Origin: Rhizobium indicum | Lineage (GTDB): Bacteria; Pseudomonadota; Alphaproteobacteria; Rhizobiales; Rhizobiaceae | DNA length: 64,000 nt | NCBI RefSeq assembly: GCF_005862305.2 | Contig: NZ_CP054022.1 | Coordinates: 62,001-126,000 of the forward strand | Direction: 5' to 3' | In this document: in pieces, positions 54,364 through 62,437 of the stretch | Position numbering within the stretch: the stretch's first letter is position 1 | Layout: the number at the start of each line of letters is the position of its first letter | The notes under the pieces: generated by a model | The model's database searches: none | What the model was told of the DNA's origin: nothing | What the model saw: only the letters and a program-made list of their open reading frames with translations | Translations under genes and position numbers: made by a program

Positions 54364-55380
54364 CTAGATCTCCTGCCATCGGATGCAGCGGCTGCGGTGC
54401 TGCGGATTGACCTGTTCGAGCGCGGGAACGGCAGCGCGACAGGCTTCGATCGCGAATTTGCAGCGCGGGGAAAAGGCGCAGCCGCTAGGCATGTTCATCA
54501 GGCTCGGGACCATGCCGGGAATGGCCGCGAGCTTTTCGCCGGCCAGCTTCATCCGCGCCGCATCGCCAAGGCGCGGCATGGAGGCGAGGAGGCCCATCGT
54601 GTAGGGATGCTTCGGATTGCGAAACACTTCGCCGACCGGCCCTTCTTCGACGATCCGGCCGGCATACATCACAGCCACGCGATGGGCGATTTCGGCGACG
54701 ACGCCGAGATTGTGGGTGACGAAGAGCATGGCCATGCCGCGCTCGCGCTGCAGCTTGAGCAGCAGGTCGAGAATCTGCGCCTGGATCGTCACGTCGAGCG
54801 CGGTTGTCGGCTCGTCGGCGATTAGCAGCGCCGGATCACAGGCGAGCGCCATGGCGATCGTCGCGCGCTGGCGCATGCCGCCCGACAGTTCGTGCGGATA
54901 TTGGCCGGCGCGGCGTCGGGCGTCCGGTATGCCGACGCTTTCAAGCAACGCGACGGCTGCGTTCATCGCCGCCTTGCGGTCGGCACCGCGATGGATGCGG
55001 ATTGGCTCGGCGATCTGATCGCCGATGGTGAAGACGGGATTGAGGCTCGACATCGGCTCCTGGAATATCATGCCGATGTCGTCGCCCCTGATCCTGCGCA
55101 TGCTCTCTTCGTCGAGGGAGACGAGATCTCTGACCACGCCGTCGCTGGTCGCGAGGCGGATGCTGCCTGCGGCGATCACGCCGATGTTGCGGGTCAGCAG
55201 CCGCATGACCGACAGGCTGGTGACCGACTTGCCGGAGCCGGATTCGCCGACGAGCGCAAGCGTCTCGCCGGCGGCAACAGTCATGTCGATACTGTTGACC
55301 GCCGTGATCTCGCCGCCGCGGATGCGGAAGATCGTTCGCAATCCCCTGATGTCGAGTACGGGTTCGGCGGTCTGTCCCAT
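54364..55380 (-). CDS. Peptide-type ABC importer ATPase (DppD/OppD-like), operon 2
   Basis: This 338-residue ATPase has Walker A (GESGSGKSV), signature ([15 protein letters not shown]), Walker B ([14 protein letters not shown]), switch His ([12 protein letters not shown]; His then Asn rather than Asp), and the Cys-rich tail ([15 protein letters not shown]). It lies between the DapA-family gene and the DppF-like ATPase. Confidence 0.92.
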   Translation of the reverse strand: MGQTAEPVLDIRGLRTIFRIRGGEITAVNSIDMTVAAGETLALVGESGSGKSVTSLSVMRLLTRNIGVIAAGSIRLATSDGVVRDLVSLDEESMRRIRGDDIGMIFQEPMSSLNPVFTIGDQIAEPIRIHRGADRKAAMNAAVALLESVGIPDARRRAGQYPHELSGGMRQRATIAMALACDPALLIADEPTTALDVTIQAQILDLLLKLQRERGMAMLFVTHNLGVVAEIAHRVAVMYAGRIVEEGPVGEVFRNPKHPYTMGLLASMPRLGDAARMKLAGEKLAAIPGMVPSLMNMPSGCAFSPRCKFAIEACRAAVPALEQVNPQHRSRCIRWQEI

Positions 55381-55388
55381 CGGTCGGC

Positions 55389-56306
55389 TCAGTTCAGCAG
55401 GCCGGTAACACGCAGGATCTCGTCGATCCGCGCCGTTTCGGCATCGTTGAGGGATGCACGCGGCCGCGGCATGACAGCGGAATCAATGATGCCGAGGCTG
55501 CGCATGGCGGTCTTGAAGGCGCCGATGCCGGCTGCGCCGCCGCTGACCCGGCCCTGCGCGACCCAGACGATTTCGAACAGGCGGCAGAGGCGCTCCTGCT
55601 CCTTCCTCGCGGCGACCCAGTCGCCGCGCTGGGCAGCATCCCAAAGGCGGATATAGCCATGCGGATCGACATTGGCGATACCAGGGACAACACCATGGGC
55701 GCCCATCAGCAAGGCAGTGTCGACGACGATCTCGGAGCCCGTCATCAGGAAGACGTCTTTTTGTTCGGCAAGATCGAGGAGCGCATAGCGGAAGTTGCCG
55801 TCGTCGCCGCTGGAATCCTTGAGGCCGATAATGGCGCCTTCCCTGGCAAGCGTGACCACGGTCTGGCGCTGCAGCTTGACGTGAACGCAGACGGGAATGT
55901 CATAGGCGATCAGCGGAATGTCCACCGCGTCTCTGACATAACGGAAGTGGTCGAGGATCTCCGACTGGCTGGTGACCGTATAGAATGGCGCCGTCACCAC
56001 GACCGCATCGGCGCCGGCGGCCTTTGCGACCTTCGCATGGGCGATGACGCGATCGGTGGTCGGATCGATGACGCCGACGATCAGCGGCACCCGACCATTC
56101 ACCACCTTGGCGGAATGTTCGATGATTTCCCGCCGAGTCCTTTCGTCATGGAAGATCACCTCGCTGGTCGAGCCGAGCACGAATACGCCATGGCAGCCGG
56201 CATCGATCAGATGCTCGAGCACGCGTGTATAGGATGGATAGTCGACGGTGAGATCCGGATTGAGCGGTGTTACGACGGGGGGGACGACACCCTTGAATTT
56301 GGTCAT
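55389..56306 (-). CDS. DapA/NanA-family (class I aldolase) lyase, proximal copy
   Basis: This 305-residue TIM-barrel has Schiff-base Lys in [11 protein letters not shown], conserved Tyr in [12 protein letters not shown], and [18 protein letters not shown]. The GTTGE motif reads GSTSE, replacing the usual Gly with Ser. It lies between the DppC-like permease and the DppD-like ATPase, so it probably acts on the imported compound or its catabolite. The distal paralogue differs at several active-site positions, so the two are likely to have different substrates. Confidence 0.9.
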   Translation of the reverse strand: MTKFKGVVPPVVTPLNPDLTVDYPSYTRVLEHLIDAGCHGVFVLGSTSEVIFHDERTRREIIEHSAKVVNGRVPLIVGVIDPTTDRVIAHAKVAKAAGADAVVVTAPFYTVTSQSEILDHFRYVRDAVDIPLIAYDIPVCVHVKLQRQTVVTLAREGAIIGLKDSSGDDGNFRYALLDLAEQKDVFLMTGSEIVVDTALLMGAHGVVPGIANVDPHGYIRLWDAAQRGDWVAARKEQERLCRLFEIVWVAQGRVSGGAAGIGAFKTAMRSLGIIDSAVMPRPRASLNDAETARIDEILRVTGLLN

Positions 56307-56324
56307 TTTCGCTTCTTTCGATTG

Positions 56325-57203
56325 TCAGTTCAGTTCGGCACGCGGGTCGAAGGCATCTCTGAGGCCATCGCCAATGAAATTGATTGCCAGGACGGCAAGG
56401 ATGAGCGCGGCGCCGGGGAAGAGCCATTGCCACGGATATTGTTCGAGCACCGCGGTCGAGCGGGCCGCGTTCAGCATGTTGCCCCAGCTTGCCGCCGGCG
56501 GGGCGATGCCGAGACCGAGAAAGGATAGCCCCGCCTCGAGCAGGATGGCATTGGCGATCTGAAGCGTTGCATAGACCACGAGGATATCGATCGAGTTCGG
56601 CAGGCCGTGGCGAAAGAGCAGATGTCCGATGCCGGCGCCCATGCCGCGGGCGGCCATGACGAAGTCGCGTTCGCGCAATTCCAGCAGCCGCGAGCGGATC
56701 ATGCGCGCAAGCAGCGGCCAGGAGAGCAGCGAGATGACCAGCACCGTCGGCCAGATGCCGGTGCCGGCAATCGAAGCGAGCACAAGCAGGAAGATGACGG
56801 GCGGCAGGGTCATCACCAGATCGACGAAGCGCATCGAGACGGCGTCCGTCCAGCGTCCTGCAAGCGCCGAGATTGCCCCGAAGAGAAAACCGATGACTGC
56901 CGAAAGCGCGGTCGATGCGACAGCGACCAGCAGCGAAATCCGGCCGCCCTCGAGCACGCGCGCGAAGACGTCGCGGCCGACGCCGTCGGCTCCGAACCAG
57001 TGCGTTGCCGTCGGGCCGCTATTCATGGCCAGAAGATCGATGTCGTTCGGCCGGAAAGCCCACCATAGCGGATAGGAAAGGATCAGCAGCAGCATCGGAA
57101 TGGCAATGCAGACGCCGGCAACGGCTGCGCGATTGAGCAGAAACCGACTGAAGGCGCGGGCAAGTGGTCCGGGGCTGCGGCGTTCGGAAGAGCGTGCCAG
57201 CAT
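56325..57203 (-). CDS. Peptide-type ABC permease (DppC-like), operon 2
   Basis: This 292-residue permease has the N-terminal helix [22 protein letters not shown], the OppC motif [19 protein letters not shown] and the EAA-like loop [26 protein letters not shown]. It begins 2 bp after the DppB-like gene. Confidence 0.92.
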   Translation of the reverse strand: MLARSSERRSPGPLARAFSRFLLNRAAVAGVCIAIPMLLLILSYPLWWAFRPNDIDLLAMNSGPTATHWFGADGVGRDVFARVLEGGRISLLVAVASTALSAVIGFLFGAISALAGRWTDAVSMRFVDLVMTLPPVIFLLVLASIAGTGIWPTVLVISLLSWPLLARMIRSRLLELRERDFVMAARGMGAGIGHLLFRHGLPNSIDILVVYATLQIANAILLEAGLSFLGLGIAPPAASWGNMLNAARSTAVLEQYPWQWLFPGAALILAVLAINFIGDGLRDAFDPRAELN

Positions 57204-57205
57204 GA

Positions 57206-58165
57206 TCAGCCCACCTTGATGCGCGGGTCGACGACCGCATAGGTGATATCGGTCAGAAGATTGACGACGATAACGCAGGCGCCGATGACGAGCGTCGCGC
57301 CCATGATGACGGGGTAGTCGCGGGTCTGCACGGCATCGACGAGCAACAGACCCATGCCCGGCCAGTTGAAGACGCTCTCGATGAAGATGGCGCCGCCGAT
57401 TGCAAGCCCGATGGTGGAGCCGATCAGCGTCACGATCGGAAGAAGCGCATTGCGCAAGGCATGCTTGGTGATGACCCAGAACTCGCGAACGCCCTTGGCG
57501 CGGGCCGTGCGCACGTAATCCTGGTTCAGGACTTCGAGCAGCGAAGCGCGCATGTAACGCATGATCAATGCGGCTTGCGCGACAGACAGAAGTGCCGCTG
57601 GCAGGATCAGATGGTGGAGGAGGTCGCCGAGCGAGAATTCCTCGCCCGGCGTCAGCATGCCGCCTGATGGCATCCAGTGCAGACGAACGGAGAAAATATA
57701 AAGGCCGATCAGCGCGCTGAGGAAGGCCGGGCTGGAAATGCCGGCAAGCGCAATCACCGACAAGGAGAGATCGGCCAGCGAATTGCGGCGGACGGCGCCG
57801 ATCACCCCGAAGGTGATGCCTGCGACGATGGCAAAGGCAAGTGCGGTGCCCATCAAGAGCACTGTCGGGCCGATCCGTGACAGCACTAAACCCAGAACCG
57901 GCTGATCGAGACGCTTGATCGAATAGCCGAGATTGCCCGTCAACGCCTGTTGCAACCAGCCCAGATACTGCGCGGGCAAGGGCTGATCGAGCCCGAGGCT
58001 TCTGCGCAGATCGGCAAGGTCTGACGGCGACATCGGCAGGTTCGGATCGATATAGGCATCGATCGGATCGCCGGGTGTCAGGCGCAGCAGCAGGAAGATC
58101 AGCATGCTCAGGGCGACGAGCATGCCCATTCCTATGATCAGGCGTCTGAGACTGTATTGGAGCAT
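57206..58165 (-). CDS. Peptide-type ABC permease (DppB-like), operon 2
   Basis: This 319-residue permease has N-terminal helix [27 protein letters not shown], the [28 protein letters not shown] segment and the loop [27 protein letters not shown] typical of OppB/DppB. ATG at 58165 was chosen over a TTG at 58171. A hairpin separates it from the upstream solute-binding-protein gene. Confidence 0.93.
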   Translation of the reverse strand: MLQYSLRRLIIGMGMLVALSMLIFLLLRLTPGDPIDAYIDPNLPMSPSDLADLRRSLGLDQPLPAQYLGWLQQALTGNLGYSIKRLDQPVLGLVLSRIGPTVLLMGTALAFAIVAGITFGVIGAVRRNSLADLSLSVIALAGISSPAFLSALIGLYIFSVRLHWMPSGGMLTPGEEFSLGDLLHHLILPAALLSVAQAALIMRYMRASLLEVLNQDYVRTARAKGVREFWVITKHALRNALLPIVTLIGSTIGLAIGGAIFIESVFNWPGMGLLLVDAVQTRDYPVIMGATLVIGACVIVVNLLTDITYAVVDPRIKVG

Positions 58166-58195
58166 CGGCAATCCGTCTTATCGAGCCGTCTTGTC

Positions 58196-58215
58196 AGGGT
58201 GGCCGAAGCCACCCT
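58196..58215 (-). repeat. Intercistronic hairpin with UUCG-type loop
   Basis: On the mRNA strand AGGGTGGC-TTCG-GCCACCCT forms a perfect 8-bp stem closed by the very stable C(UUCG)G tetraloop, 22 bp after the solute-binding-protein stop. Likely protects the upstream message or partly terminates. Confidence 0.65.
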
Positions 58216-58236
58216 CAAAGCTTTCGCGGAAAACGC

Positions 58237-59835
58237 CTATTCGGCGATCGACCATTTCTGTGGGTTGGCCTGGTAGGGGCCGCCGCCAGGCGCCGGCGTC
58301 CAGACGAAATCCTTCACCTTGGTCGAGACGATGCCGTAGCGGTTTGCCACCCAGAGGGTCGCCCAGGGCAGGTTGGTGTTCATCACCTTGCAGACGTCCT
58401 GGTAGGCGGCATCCCGCTTGGTGCTGTCAGGCTCGGCCAGCGCGGTATCGAGCGCCTTGGTGAGGTCAGGCATGCGAACCCTGGCGACATTCGGTCCGGC
58501 CGGAGGGATCTGCTTCTCGTTAAGGCCGACATTGATGCTTCCGGCATCCGGCCCGTTCTGCAGCCCGGCATAAACCAACTGGAACTGGGCAATGTCCGGC
58601 GTCGCATTGAGCACGATACTGTTATAGGTCGGGGCATCGACGGCGCGCGGGACGATGTTGATGCCGACCTGGGCAAGCATCGCCTGGACTGCGGCAAGCA
58701 CGTTGGTGGCCAGCGGCGTGGTGTAATAGGTCAGAAGGGTGATCGGCTTGCCGCCATTGATCTGGTCCCAGCCGGCTTCCGTCAGCAGTTGCTTGGCCTC
58801 CTCGGGATCATAGGCATAGCTGTCTATGCCCTGGGGTATCAGCTGGTCGGCGACATAGGCGCAATTGGCTGGCTTGGCCGCACCGCCATAGAGGCTCTGG
58901 ATGATGGCATCGCGATTGATCGCGTACATCACCGCCTGGCGGACGCGCACATCCTTCCAGAGCGGGGATTCGTGGTTGAAGCCGAGATAGTTGACGACGA
59001 AAGAGTTGCCTTCGATGACCTGGAAGTCCTTGTTGTCCTTGAAGGTCGGCACGTCGTTGGAATCGACATAGGTGAACTGGATTTCGCCGGATCTCAGCGC
59101 AGCGATTGCTGCGGCCGGGTTGGCGAAATAACGATTGATGACACGTTCCAGTGCAGGTTTGCCACCGCGATAATCGGTGTTTGCGGCAAGTTCGACATAT
59201 TGATCCGAGACGTATTTGGTGAATTTGAACGGACCGGTGCCGATCGGAGCGGTGGACCACCAGGTATTCTTCGCTAATTGGTCGGCCGGAATCGAGGAGA
59301 GCGCATGCTCGGGCAGCATCATCACCTTGGTCATCGTGTCGGGAAAACTGCTGCTCGGCGCGCTGAGCTTGATGACAACAGTGTGCTCATCCGGCGTCTC
59401 GACCGACGATATGCCCTTCAGCCGGGCAGCGAGCACCGAGCCGGTTTTCGCATCCATAGCAAGGCCCATGGTGAACTTCGCGTCCTTGGCGGTGAACGGT
59501 TTGCCGTCATGCCATTTGGCGTCCGTCAGCTTGAACGTGTAGGTCATCTGGTCGGAGCTGACCTCGTAGGAGCTTGCCAGCGCGCCGATAACCTTCTGCA
59601 GCTTCTCGTCATAGGCGATCAGCGGTTCGTAGTAGACGCTGAGCCAGGTGAAGCCGGCGGTCGCGGCGAGCGGATTGAAGTTGCCCTGGAAGCCTCCGGG
59701 GCCGACATCGAAGCCACCCGACAGCGTGGCTGCCTGAGCCTCAGCTGCTGCGCCCGAAACGACAAGAGCCGGAACGGCAGCCGTCGACAGCAGAGCGCCA
59801 AGCGCAATAACGGATAATCTAGACAGTCTTTTCAT
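58237..59835 (-). CDS. Periplasmic peptide-type solute-binding protein (DppA-like), operon 2
   Basis: This 532-residue family-5 binding protein has a signal peptide ending around AAAEAQA. Family motifs: MTYTFKLTDAKWHDGKPFTAKDAKFT, DVRVRQAVMYAINRDAIIQSLYGG. ATG at 59835 follows GGGAGGAACAC. It overlaps the 3' end of the GntR gene by 17 bp, so regulator and transporter are in one transcript. Ligand unknown; the two aldolase-family genes argue for a sugar-acid or amino-sugar-type compound rather than a simple peptide. Confidence 0.92.
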   Translation of the reverse strand: MKRLSRLSVIALGALLSTAAVPALVVSGAAAEAQAATLSGGFDVGPGGFQGNFNPLAATAGFTWLSVYYEPLIAYDEKLQKVIGALASSYEVSSDQMTYTFKLTDAKWHDGKPFTAKDAKFTMGLAMDAKTGSVLAARLKGISSVETPDEHTVVIKLSAPSSSFPDTMTKVMMLPEHALSSIPADQLAKNTWWSTAPIGTGPFKFTKYVSDQYVELAANTDYRGGKPALERVINRYFANPAAAIAALRSGEIQFTYVDSNDVPTFKDNKDFQVIEGNSFVVNYLGFNHESPLWKDVRVRQAVMYAINRDAIIQSLYGGAAKPANCAYVADQLIPQGIDSYAYDPEEAKQLLTEAGWDQINGGKPITLLTYYTTPLATNVLAAVQAMLAQVGINIVPRAVDAPTYNSIVLNATPDIAQFQLVYAGLQNGPDAGSINVGLNEKQIPPAGPNVARVRMPDLTKALDTALAEPDSTKRDAAYQDVCKVMNTNLPWATLWVANRYGIVSTKVKDFVWTPAPGGGPYQANPQKWSIAE

Positions 59836-60562
59836 GTGTTCCTCCCACGTTTGAACTTGTCTTGTTGTTGGCAATCACCCGGGCGATGCCCTCGTAGTGA
59901 CGATCCAGGCGCCTGCGCGCCTCCTCCAGATCTTTTGCCTCAATCGCATCGACGATCGCGGCATGGTCGCGCCACGTCGCCATCGGATCGGCATTTTCAA
60001 GATTGACGAAATCCGATGCCTTGTAGAAGGCGAGCCAGAAGACATCGATCAGCCGCACGAGCGTTTCATTGTCCTGGCAGCGAAACAGCAGTCGGTGGAA
60101 CAGCTGGTCGTCTTCCGCAAAGGTTTCGCCCCGCTCGGCATGGGCGCGCATCCGATTGACCGTGGCGCGCAGCTCGGCGATGTCCTCCTCGCCGATCACG
60201 TCGATCGTTTTGCCGATCAATCCCACTTCCAGCGTACGCCGGATTTCGAGGACCTCCTCGATCTGCCGCAGGGCGCCGCCGAGGCCGTAAGCGAGGTTGT
60301 CGAGAAGCGGCTCGAAGGAAAAGGCCTTCACGAAGATGCCGACGCCGCGCCGCGTCTCCAGCACGCCGAGCGATTCCAACGCCTTGATGCCTTCCCTCAG
60401 CGAATTGCGGCTGACACCGAGCTGGGTGGCAAGCTCTCCTTCCGCCGGAAGCAGGGTTCCCGGCGCAAGGCCATTGTCGTCGATATAGGCGCGCAGACTT
60501 TCCTGCACGGAGACATGCAACAGCGGGGCGCGCGTCAGCGGCTTCATCGATTTCAATGTCAT
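59819..60562 (-). CDS. GntR-family (FadR subfamily, FCD domain) regulator
   Basis: This 247-residue protein has an N-terminal winged HTH (about 10-75, ESLRAYIDDNGLAPGTLLPAEGELATQLGVSRNSLREGIKALESLGVLETRRGVGIFV) and a helical FCD ligand domain (EVLEIRRTLEVGLIGKTIDV, DQLFHRLLF, HAAIVDAIEAKDLEEARRRLDRHYEGI) with metal-binding Asp/His positions. ATG at 60562 is chosen; ATG at 60583 is possible. It heads the operon that includes the second peptide-type importer and two lyases, so it is probably autoregulated. Confidence 0.92.
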   Translation of the reverse strand: MTLKSMKPLTRAPLLHVSVQESLRAYIDDNGLAPGTLLPAEGELATQLGVSRNSLREGIKALESLGVLETRRGVGIFVKAFSFEPLLDNLAYGLGGALRQIEEVLEIRRTLEVGLIGKTIDVIGEEDIAELRATVNRMRAHAERGETFAEDDQLFHRLLFRCQDNETLVRLIDVFWLAFYKASDFVNLENADPMATWRDHAAIVDAIEAKDLEEARRRLDRHYEGIARVIANNKTSSNVGGTHEKTV

Positions 60563-60604
60563 GCCCCGGTCACTTTCCCGCATCGTCGATAAGATGGATG
60601 TTAC

Positions 60605-60623
60605 ATATCGACTTGTAGGATAT
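60605..60623. promoter_or_regulatory. ATATC-N9-GATAT repeat, weak candidate GntR operator
   Basis: A 5-bp perfect inverted repeat, extendable to ACA/TGT arms with a gap, lies 42 bp upstream of the GntR start. Weak evidence; position is right for autoregulation. Confidence 0.3.
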
Positions 60624-60649
60624 CTGTCAAATGGGCAAGCTCGGACGGT

Positions 60650-60690
60650 CGACACCAAACCGGCTCGAAGCCGTTTAAGGTGTCGTTTTT
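60650..60690 (+). terminator. Intrinsic-terminator-like hairpin with T5, plus strand
   Basis: CGACACC and GGTGTCG form the outer stem, CGGCT and AGCCG the inner stem with a CGA loop, and TTTTT follows at 60686-60690. It points in the plus direction, although no plus-strand gene precedes it. It could end a small RNA starting near 60563-60640, or act as a bidirectional terminator for the GGDEF gene. Confidence 0.5.
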
Positions 60691-60736
60691 GGGCACCAGA
60701 AGGACAACAGGAACAGCGTACTTTTGCTGGAATTAT

Positions 60737-62023
60737 TCATTGGAGGCTTTGATCGACCTCTGGAGAATGGACCACGACCCGGTTGCGGCCGGTCTTTTTG
60801 GCAAGGTAGAGGGCCGCATCCGCTTGGCGCTGCATGTGCTCTGCTGACACGAGTTCACCGTTTTGCATCAATATCGCTATGCCGATGCTGACAGTGACCC
60901 AGGGACCGACGCGGGAGGTAGGATTTGGAAGAGACGCGGCTTCCACTCGGCTGCGAATTCTCTCAGCGACCAACCCGGCCTCTTGTTCATCGGAGCTTGG
61001 GAGAAAGACGAGAAATTCTTCGCCTCCGTACCGGGCGACCTGGTCCCGCTCGTCTCTCATGCTGCTCTGAATGATGCCGGCAACTTTCACCAGGCAACGG
61101 TCGCCTTCGGCATGTCCGAGATTATCGTTGAGATGTTTGAAGTCGTCGACATCGCACATCAGCATCGCCGCGCCGCTCGTTCGTTTAAGGTCCTCGTTCC
61201 AGAAATGATTTAGCGTTTCCATCATCGAACGCCGGTTGGCGACACCCGTCAGCGGGTCGGTCCGCGCCAGCAATTCCAGCTGCGAGTTGGCGTCGGTAAG
61301 CGCCGCGAGCCGGCTTCGATCTCGTAACTCGAGCAAGAAAGTCTTCTGAGCGAAGATGGTGGCGGTGCGTCGGGCAACGATGGTTGCCGCCACCCCGCTG
61401 GCGAAAAACAGCGTCCCGGCCAGAGCACTTCCCACTTCGATGCCCGGATTGCGCAGCTGAAACACAAGGTAGATACCAAGGGCGGCAGCACCGATCGCCA
61501 TCGCCCAACCGAGTGGAACGGGAAATATGATAATGGCAGTGACGGCCACAAAAAGCATGATGGTCAAATGCCGCTCATAAAACTCGCCACCGGTATTGAC
61601 GCCCACCAAGGCGACCGACAGGAGAATGAGAAAAACAGCAGAGAGGAGGAAAACTCCCTGCACCCACAAAGCGTGCGGCCGCAGGAAGGCTATCGCGGCG
61701 ACAAGAGCCGCGGGGGGAAGGATAGACGCTGGCCAAAGCATCGACATGACCGTTTCAGCCGGAAGCAAGATCGCGTTGAGGCCCAACGTCAGGACGTCGA
61801 GCACGATAACCCAAACCATCCACGCGCGGATGATCTTGGCAGTCCGCGGCCAGGAGCGTTCGCCAAAAAGCTGAGTCAGCTCGCCATTGAGGCGGATATC
61901 ACGCGTGCGTCCACCAAGCAGGCGCTCGACTTGCTCTACAATGGCCGGGCTCAACCTCTGAAGAGGTTTCCGCGAAGACGCCCTTACCGATTTGATAGGA
62001 GCTGTGGTTCGCTCGGTATCCAT
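60737..62023 (-). CDS. Membrane-bound GGDEF diguanylate cyclase
   Basis: This 428-residue protein has a cytoplasmic N-terminus (about 60 residues), then about six transmembrane helices (about 65-220), a short coiled coil, and a GGDEF domain (about 250-420): DPLTGVANRRSMME, MCDVDDFKHLNDNLGHAEGD (Mg2+ Asp and GTP base contacts) and the active-site loop GGEEF (333-337), which is catalytically competent. The RxxD inhibitory site normally five residues before GGEEF is not in register (DERDQVARYGGEEF). It should make c-di-GMP. No phosphodiesterase domain. Confidence 0.93.
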   Translation of the reverse strand: MDTERTTAPIKSVRASSRKPLQRLSPAIVEQVERLLGGRTRDIRLNGELTQLFGERSWPRTAKIIRAWMVWVIVLDVLTLGLNAILLPAETVMSMLWPASILPPAALVAAIAFLRPHALWVQGVFLLSAVFLILLSVALVGVNTGGEFYERHLTIMLFVAVTAIIIFPVPLGWAMAIGAAALGIYLVFQLRNPGIEVGSALAGTLFFASGVAATIVARRTATIFAQKTFLLELRDRSRLAALTDANSQLELLARTDPLTGVANRRSMMETLNHFWNEDLKRTSGAAMLMCDVDDFKHLNDNLGHAEGDRCLVKVAGIIQSSMRDERDQVARYGGEEFLVFLPSSDEQEAGLVAERIRSRVEAASLPNPTSRVGPWVTVSIGIAILMQNGELVSAEHMQRQADAALYLAKKTGRNRVVVHSPEVDQSLQ

Positions 62024-62437
62024 GTGTCGGATCTAGGGAGCAGACGGTCGGAGACAAGACGAGCCGCGAATTCCGCCCCGAAAGACGATATGCTTGCCCT
62101 AATGATTTTGGACCACTTCACGACAGTATGTTGTTAAGTGTGTCACATCGGTTCAAAGTCTCACCTGTGCCGGGCCAAATTTACGGTTCGCCCCATCAAA
62201 ACCTGCAGATTAACAGTCGTCTCGGTCCGCACGTGATCTCTCGCACGACAGAATCGCCTGCGTTGGCAATTTACCCGCACAGAACGTTACGGGCCTCGAT
62301 GCTGAGTGCAACCCCTTCGGGAGTGTTGGGGGCGCAGATTTTATCGATTAAAAGGTGACTAAAATAATCATCTTATGTTGACAAGGCCAATTTCGCTCCA
62401 TAGGTTCCGCCCGCATCCGTGGCGTAGGGACCAAGCA
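62024..62437. promoter_or_regulatory. Divergent intergenic region, GGDEF gene / siderophore receptor
   Basis: This 414-bp non-coding region becomes AT-rich toward the receptor gene. It holds the iron box at 62356-62370 and a TTGACA hexamer at 62378-62383. No supported ORF; the small open frames have no family features or ribosome-binding sites. Confidence 0.5.
62356..62370. promoter_or_regulatory. TGA-N9-TCA iron-responsive (RirA/IRO) box
   Basis: TGACTAAAATAATCA fits the IRO motif (TGA-N9-TCA) described for RirA, the rhizobial Rrf2-family iron regulator. It lies 68 bp before the start of a TonB-dependent siderophore receptor gene and just upstream of a TTGACA hexamer, as expected for iron-repressed uptake genes. 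Confidence 0.6.
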
